Positions 43,167-51,295 are shown, counted from the stretch's first letter. The stretch is 64,000 nucleotides of DNA from Flavobacterium piscis (GCF_001686925.1 NZ_LVEN01000001.1:186001-250000), one strand, 5' to 3'. Notes: generated by a model from the sequence alone, not told the origin. Program-made: numbers and translations.

Positions 43167-44537
43167 ATGACAATTGATCAACAGAATAACGTATTAATAC
43201 AAATTGAGAATTTACGGAAAATAGATTTAGATAAAAAAATCGCAGAAATTTATCCAGAACAAACAGAAATTGGCAACATCCAAATTTCAAAAATGACAGT
43301 TTCTGAATTTTTAAATTTGACTAAAAGGTTATTAAATCAAATTGCTTCTGAATTAAAAAGTGAAAATCGCTTAATTTTGCCATTTACCATTTCTACACCC
43401 GAACTTGGTCAATTTAATTTAGATCAAACTGTAAATGAACTTAATTCACAAATTAGTAATAAACAATTAACTAGTGCTGAAAATTCATTAATGAAATTAG
43501 CCCAATATTCATTACAAAATGGATTCTATGATAAAGCAAAATATAAAATTCATCCGATTGACAGTTTAAAATTAGAAAAACAAAAAGAAAATCTTGATAT
43601 AATTGCAGCAAATTATGAACAATTGAGAATTAAATATGAAAATTTGATACGTGAATTAGAAATTACAAAATCAACTTTAAATGACTTTTATTCTCAAAAA
43701 CAAACTGAATTACAACAAATAACGAATAATTTAGATACAACTAATTCTCACAACACTCAAATCCAGAATTTACTTACTCAATCTTCTCAATCACAAACAA
43801 AAGTACTCACACTTTCAGAACAAGCTGAAAAAGAAAAAAATAAAATTGATTTATTAAAAACTGAAATTGATAAAACCTACTTAGAATTAAAAAACAACTC
43901 AAATTCTTTAATTTCTGAACTCGAAGATTCAGACAAAAATTTCAAAACAAAATTTACAATTTTTACAGAAAAATTGAATTTCATTGAAGGTAAAACAAAA
44001 TATTTTGACGAAAGAAATGAATATTTAAACAATCTAATAGGAAGAGAAGTTGGCGCATCATTATTTGAAACTTTTAAACAACGAAAAGTAGAATTAAATT
44101 CTCCTCTAAACTTTTGGAAATGGAGTGTTGCATTTATGTCTATCTTAACGTTCGTAATAATTTTATCAATATTTACAAACTTTTTTGGTTTATTCGGTGC
44201 AATAAGCACAGAATTACATTGGGAAAATATTCTTGTAAATACTTTAAAATCTTCACCATTTTTCTTCCTATTATATTATACAATTGCTCAATATAATAAA
44301 GAACGAAATTTTCAAGAAGAATATGCATTTAAATCTGCTTCAGCATTAACAATAAAAGCTTATGCAGATATTATTAATGATTTAGAGAAAAAAGACGACT
44401 TAATATTAAAAGCTGTCTATGGTTTATATCGCAGTCCGATTTATAGTAAATTAAAATCAACAAAAGAGGTGAATTCTGCCTTAGATATGATCGGCGAAAT
44501 CGTAAATAAAGGAACAGAAATATTTACAAAAAAATAA
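43167..44537 (+). CDS. Cassette 3: coiled-coil membrane protein
   Basis: Protein of 456 residues. Residues about 130-290 form a long Gln/Asn/Lys-rich coiled coil (NLIRELEITKSTLNDFYSQ..., TEIDKTYLELKNNSNSLISE). Two membrane helices follow, FWKWSVAFMSILTFVIILSIF near 314-335 and FFFLLYYTIAQY near 362-373, then a C-terminal helical domain. The layout resembles membrane-anchored coiled-coil proteins sometimes found in phage-defence loci, but there is no specific match. It begins 30 bp after leader 2 ends, so it should be the best expressed cassette. Confidence 0.75.
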   Translation: MTIDQQNNVLIQIENLRKIDLDKKIAEIYPEQTEIGNIQISKMTVSEFLNLTKRLLNQIASELKSENRLILPFTISTPELGQFNLDQTVNELNSQISNKQLTSAENSLMKLAQYSLQNGFYDKAKYKIHPIDSLKLEKQKENLDIIAANYEQLRIKYENLIRELEITKSTLNDFYSQKQTELQQITNNLDTTNSHNTQIQNLLTQSSQSQTKVLTLSEQAEKEKNKIDLLKTEIDKTYLELKNNSNSLISELEDSDKNFKTKFTIFTEKLNFIEGKTKYFDERNEYLNNLIGREVGASLFETFKQRKVELNSPLNFWKWSVAFMSILTFVIILSIFTNFFGLFGAISTELHWENILVNTLKSSPFFFLLYYTIAQYNKERNFQEEYAFKSASALTIKAYADIINDLEKKDDLILKAVYGLYRSPIYSKLKSTKEVNSALDMIGEIVNKGTEIFTKK

Positions 44538-44545
44538 GTACGATC

Positions 44546-44681
44546 GCCCCAACACACGCTACAAGCAATTTGGGCATTTGGCTTAATTTGAAATTGGTTT
44601 TGTATTTGGAAGATTTGGCAAATCCAAAGAATGGTCTTAATTTAGGCCCAAACTGCTTATAGCGCGGGAACGTTACTGGAG
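44546..44681 (+). repeat. attC-like site c
   Basis: Begins GCCCCAAC (expected from cassette 3 start: CCCCTAAC, imperfect). The stem CGCTACAAGCAATTTGGGC pairs with GCCCAAACTGCTTATAGCG, a different sequence from sites a, b and d with pairing kept, so the stem covaries. Ends GTTACTGGAG (44672-44681). Confidence 0.7.
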
Positions 44682-44731
44682 ACTTGTGCCAAAATTACGC
44701 AGATATAAACATAGTATAAAACATATGATAG

Positions 44732-45403
44732 ATGAAAAAAGTACAAAATGAAAATGATTTCGTTTCGTGGGTGTTAATTGATTCTTTAGGTAAATTAAGA
44801 TTTAGTAAAAGTAGTTACTATTATATAGTAGTTGTACCGATAATTGTGAAAGCACTAGACAAAGTAACTAGTCCTTTAATTCTCAACTTAGGAGAAAGTG
44901 AACTTTCAATAAATATTGATCTACCGTTTAGTTGGTATTTATTCTATTTTGGTGCAGTTGCAATAGCAATTGGATCACTTTTATATCAAATATTTTGCCC
45001 AGAAATAATTAAAAGTTACAAAAATTACGGTGAGTTTTTATCTTCAGGAGAATCTAATAACTATCTTGATAGAGTTGCAAGTAAATATAAGATTCATAAT
45101 CTCTATTTTGCTTTCATTGGTCAACCATATTTAGAGCAAAAAGTCAAAGAGCCAATTAAAGTTCCTTCAATGTCAAGGTTCGAAGAACCTAGGACTGAAG
45201 AACGTGAAAAAGTAGTTGACTATAAACACAACATAAAATATCAGGAGGATCGAAAAGAGGCATTTAATCAACTTCACGATAAAGTGAAATTCAGCAATAA
45301 GAATTTGCGATATATTTCCTTCTCTCTTTATATGTTAGGTTTTGCTGCGTTTGGTTGGGTCATTATTCAAAACATATACTATGTAGTGAAACATCTGTTG
45401 TAG
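44732..45403 (+). CDS. Cassette 4: membrane protein of unknown function
   Basis: Protein of 223 residues with three likely membrane helices: YYYIVVVPIIVKALDKV (short), WYLFYFGAVAIAIGSLLYQIF near 70-90, and YISFSLYMLGFAAFGWVIIQ near the C-terminus. The loop between them is charged (YKHNIKYQEDRKEAFNQLHDKVKF). I know no family. The 45-nt start and 55-nt end of this cassette are shared with cassette 5. Confidence 0.7.
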   Translation: MKKVQNENDFVSWVLIDSLGKLRFSKSSYYYIVVVPIIVKALDKVTSPLILNLGESELSINIDLPFSWYLFYFGAVAIAIGSLLYQIFCPEIIKSYKNYGEFLSSGESNNYLDRVASKYKIHNLYFAFIGQPYLEQKVKEPIKVPSMSRFEEPRTEEREKVVDYKHNIKYQEDRKEAFNQLHDKVKFSNKNLRYISFSLYMLGFAAFGWVIIQNIYYVVKHLL

Positions 45404-45569
45404 TATTGATAATTAGTAGTAATAACCTGTTGCTAAAAGGTACAACAATAAAACCAATTAAAAAATAAGCATTTGCTTCCACAGAAAGCAGAAAAAACAG
45501 AAGCGTGAAAATTGAATTTTGAAAAGCAGAAGCGTGAAAAATTTGCGGTTTAATCGTAATTTCGATAAA
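45404..45569 (+). repeat. Cassette 4 3' UTR with AGCAGAAGCGTGAAAA words
   Basis: The word AGAAGCGTGAAAA occurs at about 45500 and 45528, and once more in cassette 5's 5' UTR at about 45817; a related GAAGCGTGAAAAATTTGCGG stretch precedes site e. Non-coding. Confidence 0.5.
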
Positions 45570-45747
45570 ACAAGCCTCCAGTAACCGCCACTACAACGGA
45601 TTTGGGCAATTGGCTTAATGGAATGTTGGTTTTGTATTTGGGATGATTTACTTCGTCTGTTCGCTATCGCTTGAGTGGCAAATCCGAATAATAGGGTTAA
45701 TTTAGTCCCAAACCCGCTGTAGTGCCAGAACGTTACTGAAGACTTGT
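45570..45747 (+). repeat. attC-like site d
   Basis: ACAAGCCTCCAGTAAC (45570-45585) matches the reverse complement of the cassette 4 start (44672-44687) at 15 of 16 positions. The stem is of the CACTACAACGG type. The tip is expanded as in site b. Ends GTTACTGAAGACTTGT (45732-45747), opening cassette 5. Confidence 0.72.
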
Positions 45748-45887
45748 GCCGAAATTACGCAGATGAAAACAATCAGAAAATAAGCATTGGTTTCCGCAAA
45801 AAAGTTTACAAAGCAGAAGCGTGAAAATTGGAATGTGCCAACAGAAACTTGAAAAGTAGAAATTAAAAATAAACTAAATATCAAAAA

Positions 45888-46250
45888 ATGAGCATAATTT
45901 TAATTTTTTTGCCATTATTATTTCAAATTATTTTTGGCAGAAAAGCTATTGGTGGAGATATTAAATTAAGCTTTGGAACAGTTTGTTTAATTAGTTTTTT
46001 AGGCCAAATCCTATCAACCATTTTGGAGTTTAACATAATTCTATCTAATCTTCAAAAAAACAATAATTTTTGTGGATTACCATTAGTTGGACTTATAACG
46101 GTTTCTTTATTTCTTACTTTCATCTTAATTATAACAATATTTATTCAAGACCGAATTAGAAAGTCATATGGCTATGTTGAAGAAATTGATGCTAAAGATG
46201 ATGATGAATATGAAAAGTATCTAGAAGATGAAGAAGATGATACCTTTTAA
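45888..46250 (+). CDS. Cassette 5: small membrane protein with acidic tail
   Basis: Protein of 120 residues with three membrane helices (SIILIFLPLLFQIIFG, LSFGTVCLISFLGQILSTIL, PLVGLITVSLFLTFILIITIFI) and an acidic C-terminal tail (DAKDDDEYEKYLEDEEDDTF). No family recognised. A 155-nt 5' flank separates it from the cassette start, of which 45 nt are shared with cassette 4. Confidence 0.7.
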   Translation: MSIILIFLPLLFQIIFGRKAIGGDIKLSFGTVCLISFLGQILSTILEFNIILSNLQKNNNFCGLPLVGLITVSLFLTFILIITIFIQDRIRKSYGYVEEIDAKDDDEYEKYLEDEEDDTF

Positions 46251-46355
46251 GAATAAGACACGGAAAATTATAATTTAAAAAGCAGAAACTTGAAACTTGA
46301 AATCTGCAAAACCGAAGCGTGAAAAATTTGCGGTTTAATCGTAATTTCGACAAAA

Positions 46356-46499
46356 ACAAGCCTCCAGTAACACACGCTATAAGCAATTTGGGGATTTGGA
46401 TTAATGGAAAGATTGGTTTGTATTTGGAAGATTTGGCAAATCCGAATAATGGGCTTAATTTAGTCCTAAACTACTTGTAGCGCCAGAACGTTATAGGCA
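46356..46499 (+). repeat. attC-like site e
   Basis: Begins ACAAGCCTCCAGTAAC (46356-46371), 14 of 16 against the cassette 5 start. Stem CGCTATAAGCAATTTGGG with CCTAAACTACTTGTAGCG, type as site c. Ends GTTATAGGCA (46490-46499). Confidence 0.7.
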
Positions 46500-46539
46500 A
46501 TTGTCAGCAAAAACGTGAAATAAACTTGAATAATGAAAA

Positions 46540-46893
46540 ATGAATATTAGAAAAAACAAAGCTTTAATTATTATGATTTCACTTTTCTTGATTTTGATTT
46601 TCTCTGGTACCATTGGACATTATTACTATTTAAATCAAGACTATTCACAAAAGTTTATTTTTCTAGTAACCAAAAAAGAAATTAATGCAAAGGGGAACTG
46701 TGATTTGTTTGATAAAAACAATAGTAAGTTACCATTAAAAAGCTTTATGTTTTATCAGAGTCAAGTTTATGAAGGAGATAGTTTAGTGAAGAAAGCTAAT
46801 TCATATTTTGTATACGTTTACAGAAAAAGAAATTGGCGTGACTATGGAAGTGATGAATCATATTTTGTTGCTGAAAAAATTAATCTGAATTGA
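46540..46893 (+). CDS. Cassette 6: small anchored protein
   Basis: Protein of 117 residues with one N-terminal membrane helix or uncleaved signal (ALIIMISLFLILIFSGTIGHYYYL) and a small basic/beta-rich domain (KSFMFYQSQVYEGDSLVKKANSYFVYVYRKRNW). Smallest cassette of the array at 550 bp. No family recognised. It ends 17 bp before the terminal arm. Confidence 0.7.
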   Translation: MNIRKNKALIIMISLFLILIFSGTIGHYYYLNQDYSQKFIFLVTKKEINAKGNCDLFDKNNSKLPLKSFMFYQSQVYEGDSLVKKANSYFVYVYRKRNWRDYGSDESYFVAEKINLN

Positions 46894-46910
46894 AAAATAA
46901 AAATTGTAAC

Positions 46911-47049
46911 TGCCTATAACAGCCACTCCTGTGTATTTGGGCAATAGGCTTAATGGAAAGTTGGTTTTCTATTTAGTATAATTCGGCAAATCCGAAGATA
47001 AGGCTTAATTTAGTCCCAAACCCTCTGTAGTATCAGAATGTTGGCAGTA
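46911..47049 (+). repeat. attC-like site f
   Basis: Begins TGCCTATAAC, a perfect 10-nt match to the cassette 6 start GTTATAGGCA. The outer stem (CACTCCTGTG against CTCTGTAGTA) is degenerate; the inner TTTGGGC/GTCCCAAA and GATTT-like tip remain. Ends GTTGGCAGTA (47040-47049). Confidence 0.68.
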
Positions 47050-47054
47050 ATTTT

Positions 47055-47936
47055 ATGAAAAATCAAATAACAACAATATTTTTATTTCTAATTATCCTCA
47101 CTTCTTGTAACAAAAAGCAAGAAGAAAAAGTAATGTCGTTAAGTAAATTACAAAATGAAAAAACATATAAATATTTAGATAGTTTGCCAAAAAATCTAGA
47201 ATTGGTTTATCGTCTTGATTTATCAGAAAACGATCTGATTACAATTCCGAAAATAATCTTCAAACTGTCTAATCTACAAGAATTAAATCTTTCCGTAAAT
47301 AATTTAACAGAACTTAATCATTTAGAAGAACTGCAAAACCTCCAAATTTTAAATATTGGAATGAATAATTTTAAAATATTTCCAATTGAAATCACTAAAC
47401 TTAAAAAACTTAAAATGCTAGATATTTGGTGGAATGACATTAGAACTTTTCCGGAGGCATTTTATGAAAATAATGTAAACATCGAAGAGCTCGACTTAAC
47501 AAGTATGTTTGAATTTGACTTTACAAACAACCTATCAAAGATTCATCGATTTAAAAATCTTAGACAACTAAATCTAGGTAATAATCAAATTAAGAATTTA
47601 AATATAGAATTTGATAAACTTTCTAATTTAGAAACATTTGGATATATTAGACAAGATAAAATTGATGCTAAAAGTATTATTTTACAGCTTTCTAAATGTA
47701 AAAAACTTAAAACTATTCATTTAAGTGTTAACCATATGAAAGTACTTCCAAATGAAATTTCATTGCTTGATAATTTAGAAGAGTTAAACTTATATGAAAA
47801 TGAATTGACAAATCTTCCTGATAATTTGCTTAAAATGAAGCGACTAAAATCAATTACATTAGTGGATAATAAAATTGATAAAAAAATAATTTTGGACTTT
47901 GAAACAAAAATGCCAAAGACAACTTTTATATACTAA
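47055..47936 (+). CDS. Cassette 7: leucine-rich repeat lipoprotein
   Basis: Protein of 293 residues. Lipoprotein signal TTIFLFLIILTSC (Cys18), then at least nine leucine-rich repeats of about 22-24 residues with LxxLxxLxLxxNxL spacing (LVYRLDLSENDLITIPKII, LQELNLSVNNLTEL, LKMLDIWWNDIRTFP, LEELNLYENELTNLPDNL). It should be an outer-membrane anchored binding protein facing either side of the membrane. The ATG lies only 5 bp after the terminal arm. Confidence 0.85.
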   Translation: MKNQITTIFLFLIILTSCNKKQEEKVMSLSKLQNEKTYKYLDSLPKNLELVYRLDLSENDLITIPKIIFKLSNLQELNLSVNNLTELNHLEELQNLQILNIGMNNFKIFPIEITKLKKLKMLDIWWNDIRTFPEAFYENNVNIEELDLTSMFEFDFTNNLSKIHRFKNLRQLNLGNNQIKNLNIEFDKLSNLETFGYIRQDKIDAKSIILQLSKCKKLKTIHLSVNHMKVLPNEISLLDNLEELNLYENELTNLPDNLLKMKRLKSITLVDNKIDKKIILDFETKMPKTTFIY

Positions 47937-47943
47937 CGAAAAA

Positions 47944-47975
47944 ACTACTGTCAACAGCCATTACAACGGATTGGT
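47944..47975 (+). repeat. attC-like site g (truncated)
   Basis: TACTGTCAAC (47946-47955) pairs with the cassette 7 start GTTGGCAGTA with one G-T wobble. Only CATTACAACGGATT of the stem remains; unrelated sequence follows with hairpins GTCTCGTTCGT/ACGAAATGAGAC and TTGACA/TGTCAA before the tRNA. Confidence 0.6.
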
Positions 47976-48038
47976 TCTCTACTGGGCACGAGCGTCTCGT
48001 TCGTAAACGAAATGAGACATTGACAAACATGTCAAACC

Positions 48039-48069
48039 AAAAAAGCTTCAGATTTCTCTGAAGCTTTTT
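48039..48069 (-). terminator. Terminator after the initiator tRNA
   Basis: AAAAAGCTTCAGA pairs with TCTGAAGCTTTTT, loop TTTC; works on both strands. The same hairpin sequence occurs at 59818 and, slightly changed, at 50467. Confidence 0.85.
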
Positions 48070-48076
48070 GTCTTAG

Positions 48077-48149
48077 TAGCGGGAACAGGACTCGAACCTG
48101 TGACCTTCGGGTTATGAGCCCGACGAGCTGCCTACTGCTCTATCCCGCG
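48077..48149 (-). tRNA. tRNA-fMet (CAT), initiator
   Basis: 73 nt, anticodon CAT in CTCATAA. Three G-C pairs close the anticodon stem (GGG/CCC) and the first acceptor pair is a C1-U72 mismatch, both initiator features. The T loop is TTCGAGT. CCA is not encoded; the genomic sequence reads CTA. Confidence 0.93.
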
Positions 48150-48276
48150 ATGTTTCGGGTGCAAAGATAAGCACTAAATACGGTTATGCAAAGAAAATTA
48201 TGAATTATTTTTAAATTGAGATGTTTTTGTGGTAAATGCTTAAATTATAGTCTTTTAAATGTGTAGAATGTAAAGC

Positions 48277-48801
48277 TTACATTTTATAGTCTAATAATTC
48301 TATATAAGGATCTCCTTTTAAACCTAATAAAAAAGCAAAAGCATGCTCGGTTTTGTAGCCATTTTGTTTGAGCTTGATGATCTCTAATCTAAAATTTTTG
48401 CCTTTCGATTGTAGAATTTCATGTTCGATGATCATGTGTTTGTATCCGTTTTGATCTTTGGTCGGAATGTTTTGTCCAAAGACTTCAATTTCAAAATTAT
48501 CTATTTTGAAGTTGGCAATAATAGATTCCTTATTATCAATGATTGCCTCTCTGATGCTGAAATCATTTTCTTTTTCGAAAACTGAATTTAGTTTTTCTGT
48601 AAAATCGGTTTTGTTTTTCCAATAGCAAATAATATCCAAATCACTGTTTTCAATATCAATGTCGATAGGAATTGTTCCAACAAGAATAGCATCAAATTCA
48701 GCAAGATTCAATAAAATCTTATTTCGGGTTAAGATTTCAAATGCCTGTAGTTGTTTTTGATTTCCGTTTTTTAAATATTCAATAGTGCCAAAGTCTATCA
48801 T
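48277..48801 (-). CDS. DUF4269 family nucleotidyltransferase-like protein
   Basis: Protein of 174 residues from MIDFGTIEYLKNGNQKQLQA; an ATG six codons earlier is weaker. VGTIPIDIDIENSDLDIICYW gives the nucleotidyltransferase-type acidic pattern and GQNIPTKDQNGYKHMIIEHEIL is the DUF4269 signature. The reaction is unknown; the fold suggests nucleotidyl transfer. Length is normal. Confidence 0.85.
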   Translation of the reverse strand: MIDFGTIEYLKNGNQKQLQAFEILTRNKILLNLAEFDAILVGTIPIDIDIENSDLDIICYWKNKTDFTEKLNSVFEKENDFSIREAIIDNKESIIANFKIDNFEIEVFGQNIPTKDQNGYKHMIIEHEILQSKGKNFRLEIIKLKQNGYKTEHAFAFLLGLKGDPYIELLDYKM

Positions 48802-48841
48802 TGCTGTAATTTTAATCAAAAATCTAAAATAGAATTTTTAC

Positions 48842-50371
48842 TTATTCCTTGATATAATTCTTTTCTTCTTTAATCTCAGCCTCAATTCTTTTATTAATAT
48901 TGATTTTAGCTTTTGTAAAAACAAAAATAGTGGTTTTGTACTCGCGTGCGTATTTATTGGTTATTTCGCCTGCAATAGTAGCTGTTTGAAAATACGGACT
49001 TGTTTCTTTAAATTCAGTGCTGTTTTCTTCGTGATTTTTAATTCGGATGAGGTTTTTATACTGAATGTTAAGATCAAACCAATTGACATAATCAGCATTA
49101 AAAGAAACCGCTTTTATTCCTTTTTTAGAATAATAATTGATGGCACCTGCTTGTCCGTAATTATCGCAAAGCACTAAGGTTTCTTTTTTGTTTGGGATTA
49201 GGGCATAAACCGAATCTGTTTTTCGGGCGAGCTCTTTCCATCCCAGCATGTCGGCAAAATCTTGTGGTAAATCATGATCTTTTCCGTCTTCCCAGCGAAG
49301 CATTCCTAGCTTTTTATATTTTTCAGGATTTTTTATAAAATATTCCGGGCTTTTATTGGGAAAAGACAGATTGTACATCGGAATAAAAAATAATAACGGG
49401 ATGATAATAAATACTGTTTTTAAGTAACGTTTCCAGCCTGTTTGCAGTATTTGCGAAAGAAAAACAGCACCAAAAGCAATGTAAACAGGATATAAGCCAA
49501 CTGCATAATAGGCTTTGGCCTTAAAATACATAAAGATGACAAGCGTAAAAATTAGCGATGCAAAAAAGAATTTGAATCTGGCAAAAGGTTTGTAAAACAG
49601 CAAAGCATACAAAGCCGCAATGATAACAAAGAAAGAACCTATAAAAAACAATACTTGTTCTTTTAGAAATCCCGTTCGATCTACATTCACCAATTGTGTT
49701 GCTGACAATTCTTTCATATGATGTACAATAGGAAAATGATTGTTGTATTGCCATAAAATGTTTGGAAGTATTAAAAGCAATCCCGTAATCAGCGCCAAAT
49801 AAAGTTTTTTCTCTGTGAATACTTTTCTCTGACTTGATAGCAATAGGGCAGGTAAGAGGCCAATGAGTAAAAACAGAATGTTGTATTTATTTAAAAAACC
49901 TAAAGCAAATACGATAGCGCTTATAAAAAGCCATTTAGGTTTTTCTGTTGAAGAGTATTGAATCATAGTATAATAAAATCCCGTCCAGCACAATACATCT
50001 AAAGAGTTGGGTTGATACAGCATATTAATTCGTAATAATGATGAAAATACAATACAGCTTGCGCCTAAAACAAGCGCATATAAATTGCCTTTTAAAACCT
50101 CGATAGTTTTCCAGACTATTAAAAGTGTTACAGCACCAAAAAGGGCAGGGAAGAACCGGACCCAAAAAACACCATTACCCAGTAGAAATATAATATAAGA
50201 AATCCAGGACGTTACGGGCGGAACCGATAAATAACCCCAGGCCAAATGATGCGCCTGATCGAGATGTAAATATTCATCGCGCTGCAAATCATATTCAGGA
50301 CTTATTAGTACATATTGCAAAACAAATTTTAGAAGGATAAATCCAATCAGGATTATTGCTTTTTTACTCAT
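48842..50371 (-). CDS. Glycosyltransferase family 39-like membrane protein
   Basis: Integral membrane protein of 509 residues with about ten helices. Its first periplasmic loop carries the acidic pair of GT39/ArnT-type enzymes (YDLQRDEYLHLDQAHHLAWGY, residues 27-47), followed by VPPVTSW. This class transfers sugars from polyprenyl-phosphate donors. The C-terminal soluble part (from about 350) is typical of this group. The acceptor, lipid or protein, is not known. It precedes the DUF4269 gene on the same strand. Confidence 0.85.
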   Translation of the reverse strand: MSKKAIILIGFILLKFVLQYVLISPEYDLQRDEYLHLDQAHHLAWGYLSVPPVTSWISYIIFLLGNGVFWVRFFPALFGAVTLLIVWKTIEVLKGNLYALVLGASCIVFSSLLRINMLYQPNSLDVLCWTGFYYTMIQYSSTEKPKWLFISAIVFALGFLNKYNILFLLIGLLPALLLSSQRKVFTEKKLYLALITGLLLILPNILWQYNNHFPIVHHMKELSATQLVNVDRTGFLKEQVLFFIGSFFVIIAALYALLFYKPFARFKFFFASLIFTLVIFMYFKAKAYYAVGLYPVYIAFGAVFLSQILQTGWKRYLKTVFIIIPLLFFIPMYNLSFPNKSPEYFIKNPEKYKKLGMLRWEDGKDHDLPQDFADMLGWKELARKTDSVYALIPNKKETLVLCDNYGQAGAINYYSKKGIKAVSFNADYVNWFDLNIQYKNLIRIKNHEENSTEFKETSPYFQTATIAGEITNKYAREYKTTIFVFTKAKININKRIEAEIKEEKNYIKE

Positions 50372-50466
50372 GAAGATTTGGTTTGTAGTTGGTTAATGGT
50401 AAAGCTAATATATCATTTATTTTGCATCTCGAATAAGAACATTTATTATTGTAAATGTTACAAAAT

Positions 50467-50497
50467 AAAAAAGCTCCAGATTTCTCTGAAGCTATTA
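50467..50497 (-). terminator. Terminator after the DUF4494 gene
   Basis: Minus strand AGCTTCAGA-GAAA-TCTGGAGCT then TTTTTT. Close relative of the hairpins beside both tRNAs. Confidence 0.75.
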
Positions 50498-50572
50498 TCA
50501 AAAATTCAATATCGTGATTGAAGTTCCTATTGGAATTTGGAATTTTACTTTTGTTTGGAATTTTAGAAAAAT

Positions 50573-51115
50573 TTATTCCTCTAATGCCTCTTCAAATTCC
50601 ATGTGGTCGATTTTTTCAACTTCGACAGGCTTAGAAGCTTTTAGTTTGTTGAATCTTTCTAATTGTTCTGTTTCTCCTTCTTCACCGCTGAAATAAGGGA
50701 AAACATCCATAATTGGAGATTCTGAAACTGCCGGGATCGAATATTCTCCCATCGTGCTTTGCATTACATGAAGCGTATTGTCGTAAGCTTCTCTTACATC
50801 ATTTGCCTGCACTAACAAATACATATTCGATTTTCTTTCTTTACCGCTTTCTTCATCATAAGCCATTAATGAAACTTTCGATTTAAACCAACGATCTGCA
50901 TTTTCAAAAGGATGAATTTCGGCATAATTGGCCACTTTTATATTTGTGATTTTAAATTCTTCACTAATATAAGCCGCCATCTCTTCATTGATTCTTTTTT
51001 CGGCTTCGGTATAGGATAAAGCATCAACCAAATAAGGTTCGGTTAAAACTTTTTGTCCTCCGGTTTCGTCAGTCTTTCTATATTTTACTTTGCATTCGTA
51101 CCAAGTTGCGCTCAT
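50573..51115 (-). CDS. DUF4494 family protein
   Basis: Soluble protein of 180 residues. The phrases WYECKVKYRKTDETG, VDALSYTEAEKRINEEM, DRWFKSKVSLMAYDEESGKEK and MQSTMGEYSIPAVSESPIMDVFPY identify DUF4494, a Bacteroidota family often near RNA or ribosome-associated genes. The function is unknown. The C-terminal acidic tail is usual for the family. Confidence 0.9.
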   Translation of the reverse strand: MSATWYECKVKYRKTDETGGQKVLTEPYLVDALSYTEAEKRINEEMAAYISEEFKITNIKVANYAEIHPFENADRWFKSKVSLMAYDEESGKERKSNMYLLVQANDVREAYDNTLHVMQSTMGEYSIPAVSESPIMDVFPYFSGEEGETEQLERFNKLKASKPVEVEKIDHMEFEEALEE

Positions 51116-51295
51116 CTCTATTAATTTTTAAGGATGCCAAAGATAGATTTTACAGGAAAAAAAAGGCTGAATTCCTGAAATAGATATTCACAATTTTATA
51201 TAATTTTATGTAATGTATTGAAAGTTTGGTCTTTATGTTTTAAATTGATTACATAAGTTTTTAGTTTAAAGGTAAAGCCGTTTTTTAGAATGTTA

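Larger units (their letters stand above)
43129..47975 (+). mobile_element. Gene-cassette array 2 (five cassettes)
   Basis: Leader 2, then cassettes 3-7 (starts at 43130, 44673, 45733, 46491, 47041) with attC-like sites c-f complete and g truncated 100 bp from the initiator tRNA. There is one gene per cassette, and all genes run in the leader's direction. Intact cassette sizes are about 1540, 1060, 760 and 550 bp. Confidence 0.65.

Noticed and set aside
40778..47975. Palindromic repeats as a CRISPR array.
   Set aside because: Spacers are 0.5-1.5 kb and each holds a gene; repeats are ~130 nt and diverged; no cas genes.
39885..47975. Insertion sequences with terminal inverted repeats.
   Set aside because: No transposase in any unit, arms differ between units, and neighbouring units share a single repeat instead of having two full ends and target duplications.
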